A stretch of 64,000 bases of DNA, from positions 1 through 64,000 of the forward strand of contig NZ_JAFBEV010000001.1 in assembly GCF_016908935.1 (NCBI RefSeq), given 5' to 3'. Shown one piece after another: positions 44,531-56,896 of the stretch; the first letter of the stretch is position 1; every line of letters begins with the position of its first letter. This stretch comes from Sporolactobacillus spathodeae. Lineage in GTDB: Bacteria > Bacillota > Bacilli > Bacillales > Sporolactobacillaceae. The notes beneath the pieces are model-generated. The model was not told the DNA's origin and did not search any database. It saw only the letters and a list, made by a program, of their open reading frames with translations. A program made the translations under genes and the position numbers.

Positions 44531-44681
44531 TCTTATCAAGAGTGGCGGAGGGACTGGCCCAATGATGCCCGGCAACCCCTGGATTCTTTATCCGGAAAGG
44601 TGCTAAATCCTTCAGAATTTATTCTGAGAGATAAGAGAGGCTAATATTCACCCACCCTCTCTTATGCGAGGGCTTTTTTAT
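44531..44681 (+). promoter_or_regulatory. SAM-I (S-box) riboswitch with terminator
   Basis: Canonical S-box landmarks: CTTATCAAGAGTGGCGGAGGGA (P1 and start of P2), CTGGCCCAATGATGCCCGGCAACC, AAGGTGCTAAATCC and GAGAGATAAGAGAGG. The terminator CCCTC/GAGGG with TTTTTT ends at about 44681, and the AGATAAGAGAGG strand can serve as antiterminator. SAM binding should stop transcription before metNIQ. Confidence 0.96.
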
Positions 44682-44719
44682 TGCCAGAAAACAATTCATA
44701 GAAAGGGGGGATATAAAGT

Positions 44720-44778
44720 GTTCAGTTCTATTTTAAATCACATTAAACGAATGTGATAAGTTTTATATAAAACTGAAC
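44720..44778 (+). promoter_or_regulatory. large imperfect hairpin between the riboswitch and metN
   Basis: GTTCAGTT (44720-44727) pairs with AACTGAAC (44771-44778), and inside it ATCACATT (44737-44744) pairs with AATGTGAT (44750-44757). No T tract follows. Its end is about 12 bases from the metN ribosome site. It may act on translation, mRNA stability or as an operator. Confidence 0.6.
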
Positions 44779-44805
44779 AATAGCACAGGAGAGTGAGGTA
44801 ACGTT

Positions 44806-45795
44806 TTGATCGAATTAATTGAAGTTGGGAAGACGTATGAAACAAAGGATGGATCGGTTATAGCGTTGGAAAATATCAACTTAACCATCCAAAACGGTGA
44901 AATTTTCGGTATTATCGGGTACAGCGGCGCGGGAAAAAGTACATTAATCCGTCTCATTAACTTGCTCGAGCGTCCGTCCAAGGGCCGGTTAATCGTTGAC
45001 AATCGCGATATGCTGCAACTTGGCGAACGGGAGCTTCGTGACGCGCGGAAACAAATTGGCATGATATTTCAGCATTTTAACTTGCTCTGGTCACGAAATG
45101 TTGCTCAAAACATAGCACTTCCGCTAGAACTAGCAGGAGTGCACCATAAGGCGCGTGATGCCCGTGTTTCCGAATTACTTGCGCTCGTCGGTTTGGAGGG
45201 ACGTGGCAAAGCCTATCCGTCTCAACTGAGTGGGGGTCAGAAGCAGCGGGTTGGCATCGCACGTGCGCTCGCAAGCCGGCCGAAAATACTTCTTTGCGAT
45301 GAAGCAACATCTGCGCTCGATCCGAAGACGACCGAGTCGATTCTTCAATTGTTACGGGAAATTAACCGCAAACTTGGTATTACAATTGTGATTATTACGC
45401 ATGAGATGAAGGTCATTAGTAGTACCTGTCATCGCGTAGCCGTTCTAGACAAAGGGATCATTGTTGAATCGGGCGCAGTGTCTGAGGTATTCGGCCACCC
45501 GAAACAAGAAATCACTCGCGAATTTGTCGGAAAAACAGGTTTGCCTTTAGAACAGATAAGGAAGCCAAAACATGTGCTTTTGCGCGCAGTGTTTCGATCA
45601 AGCACGGCTCAGCGTGCCATCATCACTGAATTGGCACGGTCCGAACAATTATTTGGAAGAATTGTGCAGGCAGAAACATTCGGAGACGACGGCGGATCGA
45701 TAGTGCTTGAGACGGGCGCTGACAATGAAGCGATTCAGCATGCTGTTGCAGCACTTCGCGCCAAAGACGTCCTGATCGAGGTGTTGAACGGATGA
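44806..45795 (+). CDS. metN: methionine ABC transporter, ATP-binding protein
   Basis: 329 residues, TTG start. Walker A GYSGAGKST at 38-46, signature QLSGGQKQRVGIARALAS near 140, Walker B ILLCDEATSALDP near 163. The C-terminal NIL domain (about 250-329) senses methionine and is specific to MetN. It energises import of L- and D-methionine. Its stop overlaps the metI start (ATGA). Confidence 0.95.
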   Translation: MIELIEVGKTYETKDGSVIALENINLTIQNGEIFGIIGYSGAGKSTLIRLINLLERPSKGRLIVDNRDMLQLGERELRDARKQIGMIFQHFNLLWSRNVAQNIALPLELAGVHHKARDARVSELLALVGLEGRGKAYPSQLSGGQKQRVGIARALASRPKILLCDEATSALDPKTTESILQLLREINRKLGITIVIITHEMKVISSTCHRVAVLDKGIIVESGAVSEVFGHPKQEITREFVGKTGLPLEQIRKPKHVLLRAVFRSSTAQRAIITELARSEQLFGRIVQAETFGDDGGSIVLETGADNEAIQHAVAALRAKDVLIEVLNG

Positions 45796-46457
45796 ATGCA
45801 CTTATTTTGAATATCGATTGGTCAGCGATGCTTGTTTCAACTGGTGAAACCTTGTATATGACACTGGTATCCGCGGTGTTCACCTTTTTATTCGGATTAT
45901 TACTTGGTTTTGTTCTTTTTCTGACAGCGAAGAATGGTCTTTATGAAAATCGTTTGATATATCGCTTGACAGCTTCATTTGTCAATGTTTTTCGTTCGAT
46001 TCCGTTCATCATATTAATTATTTTGCTCATTCCACTAACTGTTCTTATTTTACGAACCATGATTGGTAGCACAGCGGCATTGCCGGCGATCATTATTGGA
46101 TCGGCGCCCTTTTATGCGCGACTCGTTGAAATTGGTCTGCGCGAAGTCGACAAAGGGGTGATTGAGGCAGCACAATCAATGGGCGCGAGTCGCTGGCAGA
46201 TTGTTTATAAAGTGTTTTTTCCGGAAGCATTGCCGGCAATTGTCTCTGGAATGACCGTTACACTTATCGCGCTGATAAGCAATACGGCGATGGCTGGCGT
46301 CATCGGCGCCGGTGGACTGGGAACCATCGCTTATAATGAAGGATTTGAGGCAAATAATAACGGTATTACGGTGATCGCCACATTAATCATTCTTCTCATT
46401 GTGTTTATTATCCAGATCATCGGCGATCAAATAACACGATGGATTGACAAGAGATAA
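45792..46457 (+). CDS. metI: methionine ABC transporter, permease
   Basis: 221 residues with about five membrane helices and the EAA coupling motif (EAAQSMGASRWQIVYKVFFPEALP, about 118-141). It is the channel subunit of MetNIQ and is translationally coupled to metN. In Bacillus it is also called metP. Confidence 0.95.
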   Translation: MNALILNIDWSAMLVSTGETLYMTLVSAVFTFLFGLLLGFVLFLTAKNGLYENRLIYRLTASFVNVFRSIPFIILIILLIPLTVLILRTMIGSTAALPAIIIGSAPFYARLVEIGLREVDKGVIEAAQSMGASRWQIVYKVFFPEALPAIVSGMTVTLIALISNTAMAGVIGAGGLGTIAYNEGFEANNNGITVIATLIILLIVFIIQIIGDQITRWIDKR

Positions 46458-46511
46458 AAAAAGATGGTTGCTAAATTAAAATCTTACATCAAAAATTTAG
46501 GGGGAAAACAA

Positions 46512-47339
46512 ATGAAAAAATCAATTTTATTAGTCGTTATTGCAGCACTCGTCTTTGTGTTAGCTGCTTGCGGAAACACTTCATCCAGCAATAAAACATC
46601 CGTTCAAAAAACAGTCACACTGACGGTCGGTGCAAGCCCGGTTCCACATGCGGAAATTTTGAAAAAGGCGGCACCATTGCTAAAGAAAAAGGGAATCGAT
46701 CTGAAAGTTAAAGTGTTCCAGGATTATGTACTGCCTAACCAGGCGCTCGCTTCAAAACAATTAGACGCTAATTATTTTCAGCATATTCCTTACCTTGATC
46801 TTTATAATAAGCAGCATCATACAGATCTTGTTAGTGCTGGAAAAATTCACATTGAACCATTTGGTATCTATTCAAAAAAATATAAAACTGTCCGTGCGAT
46901 TAAAGATGGCGCAACGATTCAGATTAGCAATAATAAAGCAGAACAGGGACGTATTCTTCTGCTCTTACAATCCAAGGGCCTTGTGAAAATTAAAAAAGGT
47001 GTCGATGGCGTTTCGGCGACACTGAAAGATATTGATAATATTAAGCACTTGAAATTTTTGACACCGATTGATCCAGCCATCTTGCCAAAGGCTTATGAAA
47101 ACAGCCAGGCAGACTTGTATGCAATCAATACGAACTTTGCACTTCAGGCGCATTTGAATCCGAAAAAAGATGCGTTGATTCTTGAAGGGGCAGAATCGCC
47201 TTATGCCAATATTATCGCTGTGCGTAAGGGCGATCAAAATAAAAAAGCAATCAAAGAACTTGTTCAAGTACTGCATTCGAAAACCATTCAGGATTTCATT
47301 CTTTCGAAGTATAAAGGCGCGGTACTGCCGGTCAAATAA
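46512..47339 (+). CDS. metQ: methionine-binding lipoprotein
   Basis: 275 residues from ATG 46512, with AGGGGG upstream. Lipoprotein signal peptide with lipobox LAAC near residue 20, then an NlpA/MetQ-family substrate-binding domain (VGASPVPHAEILKKAAPLLKKKGIDL, QHIPYLD, ANIIAVRKGDQN). It catches methionine outside the cell for MetNI. Last gene of the SAM-controlled operon; terminator follows. Confidence 0.95.
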   Translation: MKKSILLVVIAALVFVLAACGNTSSSNKTSVQKTVTLTVGASPVPHAEILKKAAPLLKKKGIDLKVKVFQDYVLPNQALASKQLDANYFQHIPYLDLYNKQHHTDLVSAGKIHIEPFGIYSKKYKTVRAIKDGATIQISNNKAEQGRILLLLQSKGLVKIKKGVDGVSATLKDIDNIKHLKFLTPIDPAILPKAYENSQADLYAINTNFALQAHLNPKKDALILEGAESPYANIIAVRKGDQNKKAIKELVQVLHSKTIQDFILSKYKGAVLPVK

Positions 47340-47371
47340 ACGTTACTCTTCATAGACTCAGATAATCCTGT

Positions 47372-47419
47372 GCAAATCGTTCGCTGCCTTCCAGGCAACG
47401 GACGGTTTGCTTTTTTTTT
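47372..47419 (+). terminator. metNIQ terminator
   Basis: GCAAATCGTTCG-TGCC and GGCA-CGGACGGTTTGC stem around TTCCA, then nine Ts. Repeat R11 starts at the T tract. Confidence 0.92.
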
Positions 47420-47564
47420 CAAGAGATAAGAAAGTTTTTCGCACAAAAATGCAGCGAGGTGCTCTGGCGCCTTGCGGGAATAGCGTGCCAGAGAGACCCC
47501 GCAGATTATTGCCTGGTCGAGGAGGCTTGCCGTACGCCCGCGGCAAGCGCACTTTAACAGCGCC
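47420..47564 (+). repeat. dispersed repeat R11, full core, shortened right end
   Basis: Left module AAGAGATAAGAAAG; core with GCGGG 47474-47478 pairing with CCCGC 47498-47502 or 47537-47541; variable helix GCGTGC 47483-47488 with GTACGC 47532-47537. The right side jumps from GGCAAGCG to CACTTTAACAGCGCC. Confidence 0.85.
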
Positions 47565-47686
47565 TTATTTTTTAAGAATTGGGATTGAAAAAAGCCAATA
47601 TGAAAGAATAAGGATAATCGCCATATCGTTTTGACCCGTATGCGCTAATGAGAATATGAAGGGCTTACGATACGCATGTCCTTTGC

Positions 47687-47715
47687 TTACTAATTTTTTC
47701 AAACAGCGTTATAAT
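47687..47715 (+). promoter_or_regulatory. sufCDSUB promoter
   Basis: TTACTA and TATAAT with 17-base spacing, giving a leader of about 150 bases. Downstream, 47797-47819 holds two copies of AATGAGAATA in direct repeat, and AACCTTTTG/CAAAAGGTT (47818-47841) forms a hairpin before the sufC ribosome site. The AT-rich GATAATAATGAGAAT run has some likeness to Fur-type sites. Confidence 0.6.
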
Positions 47716-47871
47716 GATACTTAATCTCATCTTTATCGGAAAACAAGGGCAAAGCGCTTGTGGTTGCCAACTGTTTACAAAAGATTTAAGATAATAATGA
47801 GAATAGAATGAGAATAAACCTTTTGTTTTATCAAAAGGTTGCAGTGATAATTTTTATTGGAGGTAAATGAG

Positions 47872-48654
47872 ATGACAGTACCGGAATTGAAAATAAAAGA
47901 TCTGCATGTCTCCGTTGAAGGTAAGTCGATCGTCAAGGGATTCGACCTCACTATTAAAGGCGGAGAAATTCACGCGTTGATGGGACCGAACGGCACAGGT
48001 AAATCTACTGTTGCTTCAGCGATCATGGGGCATCCAAAGTATCAGGTGACCGGCGGAAGCGCGTTGCTTGAGGGAGCCAATCTGCTCGATATGGCGGTTG
48101 ACGAACGTGCTCGTGCGGGTATGTTTCTGGCGATGCAATACCCGAGCGAAGTCAGTGGTGTCACCAATGCCGAATTCCTGCGGACGGCGATTAACGGTCG
48201 TCGCGGCGAAGGCAATGAAATTCCTTTAATGAAATTTCTCAAGACATTGGATAAGAAGATGGATATGCTTGAGATGGATCAGAAATTTGCCGAACGTTAC
48301 GTTAATGAAGGCTTTTCCGGTGGCGAGAAAAAACGCAATGAAATCCTGCAATTGATGATGCTTGAACCGAAATTTGCTATTCTTGATGAAATTGACTCCG
48401 GGCTCGATATCGATGCTTTGAAATGGGTGGCTAAAGGGGTCAATTCGATGCGATCAGAAAATTTTGGTTGCTTAATTATTACGCATTACCAGCGTCTGCT
48501 GAATTATATTAAACCAGACGTGGTACACGTGATGATGAATGGACGGATTGTGAAAACAGGCGGTCCAGAATTAGCCCTTCAGCTGGAAGCGGAAGGTTAC
48601 GACGGCATGAAGGCCGAACTTGGCATAAAAGATGACGAAACGGTGGAAGCCTAA
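47872..48654 (+). CDS. sufC: Fe-S assembly ATPase SufC
   Basis: 260 residues from ATG 47872, with GGAGG 7-8 bases upstream. ABC ATPase: Walker A GPNGTGKST 38-46, signature EGFSGGEKKRNEILQ near 146, Walker B FAILDEIDSGLDID near 168. The SufC-specific IDSGLDIDAL is present. It works as a soluble ATPase with SufB and SufD in the scaffold SufBCD. First gene of the operon. Confidence 0.97.
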   Translation: MTVPELKIKDLHVSVEGKSIVKGFDLTIKGGEIHALMGPNGTGKSTVASAIMGHPKYQVTGGSALLEGANLLDMAVDERARAGMFLAMQYPSEVSGVTNAEFLRTAINGRRGEGNEIPLMKFLKTLDKKMDMLEMDQKFAERYVNEGFSGGEKKRNEILQLMMLEPKFAILDEIDSGLDIDALKWVAKGVNSMRSENFGCLIITHYQRLLNYIKPDVVHVMMNGRIVKTGGPELALQLEAEGYDGMKAELGIKDDETVEA

Positions 48655-48683
48655 ACTGAAATCTGTCGGATAGGAGGGAGAAT

Positions 48684-51659
<2,976 letters not shown>

Positions 51660-51706
51660 CTGAAACATAAATTGCGCAAGAAAATTTTCAGAAGGAGGAA
51701 TTTACG

Positions 51707-53110
51707 ATGGCAACCGAACAGCATTTACCGGAAATTGATGAATACAAATATGGTTTCCGCGAAAAAGACGTTTCCGTGTTCCGGACCAAGCGTGGTCTGA
51801 CTGAAGAGATTGTCCGTGAAATTTCCAAAAAGAAAAATGAGCCAGAATGGATGCTGGATTACCGTTTGAAGGGTCTGGAACATTTCTATAAACGGCCAAT
51901 GCCGCTATGGGGAGCCGATATCAGCGGACTGCAGTTCGACGATTTGACTTATTACGTTAAACCAGTGCAGAATCAGGGGCGCTCCTGGGATGAAGTGCCG
52001 AACGAAATCAAGGACACTTTTGATAAACTCGGTATTCCAGAAGCAGAGCGTAAATTTCTGGCAGGCGTGTCTGCGCAATACGAATCGGAAGTCGTCTATC
52101 ATAGCATGAAAGATGAGCTTGAAAAACAAGGCGTGATTTTTCTCGACACGGACACGGCGCTTCAGAAGCATGAGGATCTGTTTCGAGAATATTTCGGAAA
52201 AGTGATTGCCTATGCTGATAATAAATTTTCTGCTTTGAACGCGGCATGCTGGTCAGGGGGTTCCTTCGTTTACATTCCAAAGGGTGTGGAATGCAAGACA
52301 CCGCTTCAGGCTTATTTCCGAATCAACTCGGAAAGTATGGGGCAGTTCGAGCGGACACTGATTATCGTCGATGAGGGCGCCTCGGTCCATTATGTCGAAG
52401 GCTGCACGGCGCCAGTTTATTCCAGCAGCTCGCTGCACAGCGGAATTGTTGAAATTTATGTGCGTAAAAACGCTTATTGTCGCTACACGACGATTCAGAA
52501 CTGGGCAAATAATGTATACAACCTGGTCACGCAACGTGCGATTTGCGAAGCGCATGCGACAATGGAATGGGTCGATGGCAATATCGGTTCTGCGGTGACG
52601 ATGAAGTATCCATCGGTTGTGCTTAAAGGCGAAGGTGCGCGTGGCAATACGCTGTCGATTGCAATCGGTGGGCGTGGACAGAATCAGGATACCGGTTCGA
52701 AAATGATTCATCTAGCCCCTAACACGTCGTCAACAATCATTTCGAAATCGATAGCGAAAAATGGTGGGAATGTCACTTATCGCGGTAAAGTGCATTTCAG
52801 TAAAAAAGCGAAGAACTCGCGTGCCCATATCGAATGCGACACGTTGATTATGGATGCACAATCGACATCTGATACGATTCCATATAATGAAGTTTTGAAT
52901 AAAGATATTTCTCTGGAGCATGAGGCTAAAGTCTCCAAGGTTTCAGAAGAACAGCTCTTTTATCTGATGAGCCGTGGATTGACCGAGCAGGAAGCGACCG
53001 AAATGATCGTCATGGGCTTCATCGAACCCTTTACCAAGGAGTTACCAATGGAATATGCAGTAGAGATGAACCGCTTGATTAAATTCAATATGGAAGGATC
53101 GATTGGCTGA
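51707..53110 (+). CDS. sufB: Fe-S assembly scaffold SufB
   Basis: 467 residues, GAAGGAGG upstream. SufB signatures: [38 protein letters not shown], and the C-terminal block with [39 protein letters not shown]. It forms the cluster-building site of SufBC2D. Last gene of sufCDSUB, the Firmicute order; strong terminator follows. Confidence 0.97.
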   Translation: MATEQHLPEIDEYKYGFREKDVSVFRTKRGLTEEIVREISKKKNEPEWMLDYRLKGLEHFYKRPMPLWGADISGLQFDDLTYYVKPVQNQGRSWDEVPNEIKDTFDKLGIPEAERKFLAGVSAQYESEVVYHSMKDELEKQGVIFLDTDTALQKHEDLFREYFGKVIAYADNKFSALNAACWSGGSFVYIPKGVECKTPLQAYFRINSESMGQFERTLIIVDEGASVHYVEGCTAPVYSSSSLHSGIVEIYVRKNAYCRYTTIQNWANNVYNLVTQRAICEAHATMEWVDGNIGSAVTMKYPSVVLKGEGARGNTLSIAIGGRGQNQDTGSKMIHLAPNTSSTIISKSIAKNGGNVTYRGKVHFSKKAKNSRAHIECDTLIMDAQSTSDTIPYNEVLNKDISLEHEAKVSKVSEEQLFYLMSRGLTEQEATEMIVMGFIEPFTKELPMEYAVEMNRLIKFNMEGSIG

Positions 53111-53125
53111 TTCGCCCAATCACTG

Positions 53126-53162
53126 AAACTCCCTGAACTGAAGCAGTTCAGGGAGTTTTTTT
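53126..53162 (+). terminator. sufCDSUB terminator
   Basis: AACTCCCTGAACT and AGTTCAGGGAGTT perfect stem, loop GAAGC, seven Ts. Repeat R12 starts at the T tract. Confidence 0.95.
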
Positions 53163-53365
53163 AGCATAAATATAATTTTGAGTGAATAGGTAACGCAAGC
53201 GTCAGCGGGAATAGTGTGCCCACGAAGCCCGCCGATTCCAGCTTGTCTGAGGAGACGCGCGGCGCCCGCGGTAAGCGAGCAGCCGTAGCGCGATTTTTGC
53301 AAAAAAAGACTTGGCGTAGCCAAGTTTATCTTAAGCATGTATATAATTTTGAGTGAAATAGGAGC
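53163..53365 (+). repeat. dispersed repeat R12, full core plus second left end
   Basis: The left module ATATAATTTTGAGTGAATAGG recurs at about 53340-53362 after the right-end hairpin (CTTGGCGTAGCCAAG). Core changed to CAGCGGG/CCCGCCG. It lies between convergent sufB and the DUF4395 gene. Confidence 0.82.
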
Positions 53366-53383
53366 GGTCACTTACTCTTGCGT

Positions 53384-53815
53384 TCACTTTTTGGCAACGG
53401 ATTGCCTGTAACGATATTGCGTCCATTGATAGTGAATAAAACAGCCGACACAAAAGCCGAGTATCGCAACAAAAGCAGCTGTACCTACGAGAAGTGCCGT
53501 GATAATAGCTACTAGATGCCAGCCAATAAGAAAACTGAAAAAGCTGATAAACAGAAGCGAAACAGCAATGGTTTGATTGAACCGCTGATCCGCTGGATCT
53601 TCAGGGGTATATGCAGAGAAAGGTTTTCGTAAAAATTTTTTTGCAACTTTCATCACGGGATTATAGCGGAAAAAGAGGCCGGAAAGACCTGAGAGAAGCG
53701 GCAAAAGCAAAAACCAATACGTTTGAGTTACCAGTGACGCTACTACACTTAATACGATGACCCATTGATTCGTACGGACGAGCGGTCGCGGAATGAATGC
53801 GGGTTTTTCTGACAA
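53384..53815 (-). CDS. DUF4395 membrane protein
   Basis: 143 residues, TTG start with AAAGGTG upstream. N-terminal IPRPLVRTNQ signature, about four hydrophobic helices (18-33, 34-48, 83-98, 102-130) and a cysteine pair in GFCVGCFIHYQ near the C-terminus, all typical of DUF4395. Members often neighbour thiol or sulfur-related genes; the cysteines suggest a redox role, which is unproven. It lies next to the suf operon but on the opposite strand. Confidence 0.85.
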   Translation of the reverse strand: MSEKPAFIPRPLVRTNQWVIVLSVVASLVTQTYWFLLLPLLSGLSGLFFRYNPVMKVAKKFLRKPFSAYTPEDPADQRFNQTIAVSLLFISFFSFLIGWHLVAIITALLVGTAAFVAILGFCVGCFIHYQWTQYRYRQSVAKK

Positions 53816-53916
53816 ATCAAATCACACCTTTCATATATGAATAAGTATATATTAACGGATTGATCGTAATCTGTGAAACAGAGAATCTCAAAATAGAATT
53901 TTTTTATTAGCAATAT

Positions 53917-53956
53917 TTTCGATTTAATGTTGTTGTTCTGATAATAAGGCAATGCT
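53917..53956 (+). repeat. solo left-arm fragment of the dispersed repeat (R15)
   Basis: GATTTAATGTTGTTGTTCTGATAATAAGGCAATGC matches the left arm of R9 (TTCAATGTTGTTTTTCTGACC then AAGGGCAATG). No core or right arm follows. It is a remnant upstream of yunD. Confidence 0.55.
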
Positions 53957-54090
53957 TCGATAAGAATACGATTCATCAGTCGCTTGCAGCTTGCCGGTCG
54001 ATTCGTGCAGGGCTACAATATAGTGGATAATGGTTGCATTCGGCAAGTGTTCGCTTGAGCTGGGTGCAACAAGCAGTGGGGGACATCTAT

Positions 54091-55473
54091 TTGATTACGC
54101 TTCATTTTTTTCACACGAATGATTGGCACAGCCATTTTGAACATTGGGGCAGTTTAATCAGCTATTTACATATTGAAAGAGAACACTTGGATCGTAACGG
54201 TGAGCCGTATCTGACAGTGGATCTAGGTGATCACATGGATCGCGTCAATCCGATGACGGAAGGCTTGCTCGGAAAGGGCAATGTGCGTTTGCTCAATGCA
54301 GCAGGCTACGATTTTACAACGATCGGAAATAATGAAGGGATTACTTTTACTAAAGAACAGCTTGACGCGGCCTACAAGGAAAAGAAATTCAAAATCATAT
54401 TAGCCAATCTCTTTCAGTTAGACGGCTCGCGCCCAGATTGGTGCCAGCCATACATTATCAAGGATATGAAAGGCGTCAAAGTCGGCATAATCGGGCTGAC
54501 TGCAGCCTTCCCGAAATTTTACGAGTTACTTGGCTGGGATATTCATGATCCTTATGAAACGTTGAAGCCGCTTGTGAAAGAATTGAGGGATCGCGTCGAT
54601 GTTTTGCTCCTCATGTCGCACGTTGGTTTGCCGTTTGACGAACATGTGGCTGAAGAAATAACCGGCATTGATGTGATCATTGGGGCGCATACTCATCATG
54701 TGCTCGAACAAGGGAAAACCATCGATCAAACACTGATTGCTCAGGCCGGAAAATGGGGCAAATATGTCGGTCACGTCACGATTGACTTCGATCCAGATTC
54801 GAGAGAGGTGGTTTATAAAGGCGCGGACTTGGTCACTTTGCGCGAACCAGCTGATCCAGAGACTGATCAGATGCTTCGTGAACTGAACGATTTAGGCATC
54901 AGTCGAATGCAGCAGAAAATCGCCCAGTTGGATCATGCGCTGCCGGCCGATTGGTTCAGGGATTGTGAAATTACCACATCGATGGCCGAGGCACTGCGTC
55001 GTTGGTGCGACGCTGAAATCGGACTTGTCAATGCAGGCGTTATTCTCAACGGACTTCCGGCAGGGGATGTGACGCGTTATATGATTCATCGTATCTGCCC
55101 ACATCCGATCAATCCGTGCAAAGTGACGGTCACTGGCGAGGAACTGATTGAAATAATTGAGCGGGGACTTGACCGGAATTTTCAAACTTATGAACTTAAA
55201 GGGTTTGGTTTCCGTGGTAAAATGCTCGGCAAACTCGTATTCAGCCATTTAGACTATCACACGGCGTTTCAAGACGGACGCCTGTTGATCAGCGAGGTTA
55301 CCGTCAGTGGCGCTCCTCTAATTCCTGAGCGGCGCTATACACTGGGTACCATTGATATGTTCACACTTGGCCATTTTTTGCCGCCGATCGTTCGCGCCAA
55401 ACAGCAGTTCTTTCTGCCTGAAACACTCCGTGATCTGCTCGCTTGGCAAATACAGCAATCGATAAAACGATAG
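54091..55473 (+). CDS. yunD: metallophosphoesterase/5'-nucleotidase-family protein (YunD)
   Basis: 460 residues from TTG 54091, chosen because GTGGGGGA lies 7 bases upstream and the protein LHFFHTNDWHSHFEHW then begins at the catalytic block. Metallophosphoesterase motifs: FHTNDWHSHF, DLGDHMD, GNNEGITF (GNHE-like with N in place of H), LMSHVG and GAHTHH. The C-terminal 5'-nucleotidase domain (about 285-440) follows. It resembles B. subtilis YunD. The substrate is not known; no signal peptide is present. Followed by yunC and yunB. Confidence 0.9.
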   Translation: MITLHFFHTNDWHSHFEHWGSLISYLHIEREHLDRNGEPYLTVDLGDHMDRVNPMTEGLLGKGNVRLLNAAGYDFTTIGNNEGITFTKEQLDAAYKEKKFKIILANLFQLDGSRPDWCQPYIIKDMKGVKVGIIGLTAAFPKFYELLGWDIHDPYETLKPLVKELRDRVDVLLLMSHVGLPFDEHVAEEITGIDVIIGAHTHHVLEQGKTIDQTLIAQAGKWGKYVGHVTIDFDPDSREVVYKGADLVTLREPADPETDQMLRELNDLGISRMQQKIAQLDHALPADWFRDCEITTSMAEALRRWCDAEIGLVNAGVILNGLPAGDVTRYMIHRICPHPINPCKVTVTGEELIEIIERGLDRNFQTYELKGFGFRGKMLGKLVFSHLDYHTAFQDGRLLISEVTVSGAPLIPERRYTLGTIDMFTLGHFLPPIVRAKQQFFLPETLRDLLAWQIQQSIKR

Positions 55474-55577
55474 AGTGCTCGCAACCGAACACCATTTTCT
55501 TTCCAAGTGATTCTAAAATAACTTTGTCACAGGATACAGCATCCGCCCATAAGATGAGCAATAAGGAGGCGGATGTT

Positions 55578-55883
55578 TTGATCACATTGGAACCAATTGA
55601 GATTAACGGACATTTATTTAAAGGTGTCACAGTGCTTCTGCCAAAGACCACTTTGCTGGCAGTGGCAGGGGATAAGGGCTATATTATGTGTGGCGCGCTG
55701 GATGTCCGTCTGTTAAATGAGAAACTTTCAGATCGCGCGATAATCGCGGGCAAGGCGCAGGGCGTCCGCACGCTCGCCGATTTGCTGAGCGCCCCGCTTG
55801 CGGAAATCACCCATGAAGCAGAGAGAGTCGGTGTCTATCCAGGAATGACGGGTCGTGACGCGCTGCTTCAAATGCACCGGTGA
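55578..55883 (+). CDS. yunC: YunC / DUF1805 family protein
   Basis: 101 residues from TTG 55578, with AAGGAGG at an 8-base distance; the longer frame runs back through the end of yunD. The sequence VTVLLPKTTLLAVAGDKGYIMCGALDVRLLNEKL is the DUF1805 signature. The family is small, with a known fold but no assigned function. It sits between yunD and yunB, as in B. subtilis. Confidence 0.9.
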   Translation: MITLEPIEINGHLFKGVTVLLPKTTLLAVAGDKGYIMCGALDVRLLNEKLSDRAIIAGKAQGVRTLADLLSAPLAEITHEAERVGVYPGMTGRDALLQMHR

Positions 55884-55959
55884 GTGCCTGAGAAAAAGAA
55901 GATAAAAATACTTTTAACCCCCTTTGTTTACGCATATAGATGAGACGAGGGGGGTTGTC

Positions 55960-56775
55960 ATGTTTAAGCCGGATAGACGCTTGAGACGCCGAACGATGCC
56001 TTTCAAACGGGTAATACTTATCACAGTCGTTTTATTTGCGCTGTTTACTGCGATTGGACTGTGGACCATTAATGAACAGATGAAGCCGGCTGTAATTGCT
56101 ATCGCGCTGACTCAGGCGGAGCAACTGGGTAATTATGCGATAAACTACGGGCAGGGTGAAGACGTGCTGACGAATCTCTCAGGCAAAACCGATCCCAATC
56201 CGTATCCGAAAATCAATATGAATAAACTCATTGTTACAAACTTGAATAGCAAGAAACAGGTTATTGATTATTCGCCTGACCCCCAGGCCGTCAATCAAGT
56301 CAAAGGAATCATTAGCAATCGCATCCTATGGTTTCTGCGTGCCACGGAAAAAGGCCAAATTTCGATGACGAACGGTCCTGTGGAGGATCTGGCGTTTCAC
56401 AAACATCCGAAAGGCGAAGCAGTGGTTGCTGATATTCCACTTGGCCAGGTACTCAATAACGCGCTGCTTAGTAATTACGGGCCGCGGATACCTGTTGAGA
56501 TGGATGTTGTCAGTAATGTGAAGACAGACGTGCGTTGGAGCTATAAAAATGTCGGGATTAACAATGTGATTTTTATGATTTATCTCGACGTAAAAGTCAG
56601 AGTTAATGTGATCGTTCCCTTCGCTATGAAATCGGAAACGATCAGCCAGCATCTCTTACTCGGCTCAAAAATTCTCCCGCTCAATGTGCCTTATTATTAC
56701 AGCTCGGGGGGCAGCAGCCTGTCCCCGTCGATCTCGCTCGATAATCCGCAGAAAAAATCTGGGCAAACCAAATAA
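55960..56775 (+). CDS. yunB: sporulation protein YunB
   Basis: 271 residues from ATG 55960, with GAGGGGGG upstream. One N-terminal membrane helix (about 17-37), then an extracytoplasmic domain with the YunB blocks INEQMKPAVIAIALTQAEQLGNYAIN, DIPLGQVLNNALLSNYGPRIPVEMDVVSNVKTDVRWSYKNVGINN and VPYYYSS. YunB is required for normal sporulation in B. subtilis under sigma-E; its biochemical role is unknown. It lies convergent with lytH. Confidence 0.93.
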   Translation: MFKPDRRLRRRTMPFKRVILITVVLFALFTAIGLWTINEQMKPAVIAIALTQAEQLGNYAINYGQGEDVLTNLSGKTDPNPYPKINMNKLIVTNLNSKKQVIDYSPDPQAVNQVKGIISNRILWFLRATEKGQISMTNGPVEDLAFHKHPKGEAVVADIPLGQVLNNALLSNYGPRIPVEMDVVSNVKTDVRWSYKNVGINNVIFMIYLDVKVRVNVIVPFAMKSETISQHLLLGSKILPLNVPYYYSSGGSSLSPSISLDNPQKKSGQTK

Positions 56776-56784
56776 CTCAAATAA

Positions 56785-56821
56785 GATGCCTCATGAGTCG
56801 ATTTGTCGACCGTGAGGCATC
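56785..56821. terminator. hairpin between yunB and lytH
   Basis: GATGCCTCA and TGAGGCATC with inner TCGA-type pairing. T tracts are poor on both sides, so termination is likely but not strong. Confidence 0.65.
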
Positions 56822-56896
56822 CCTTTCGTTGTCCATTAAAAGTATATCAGCTTACAATGCTCGGAACCTTCTCCAGTGGATGATACGTCTTGGAAA

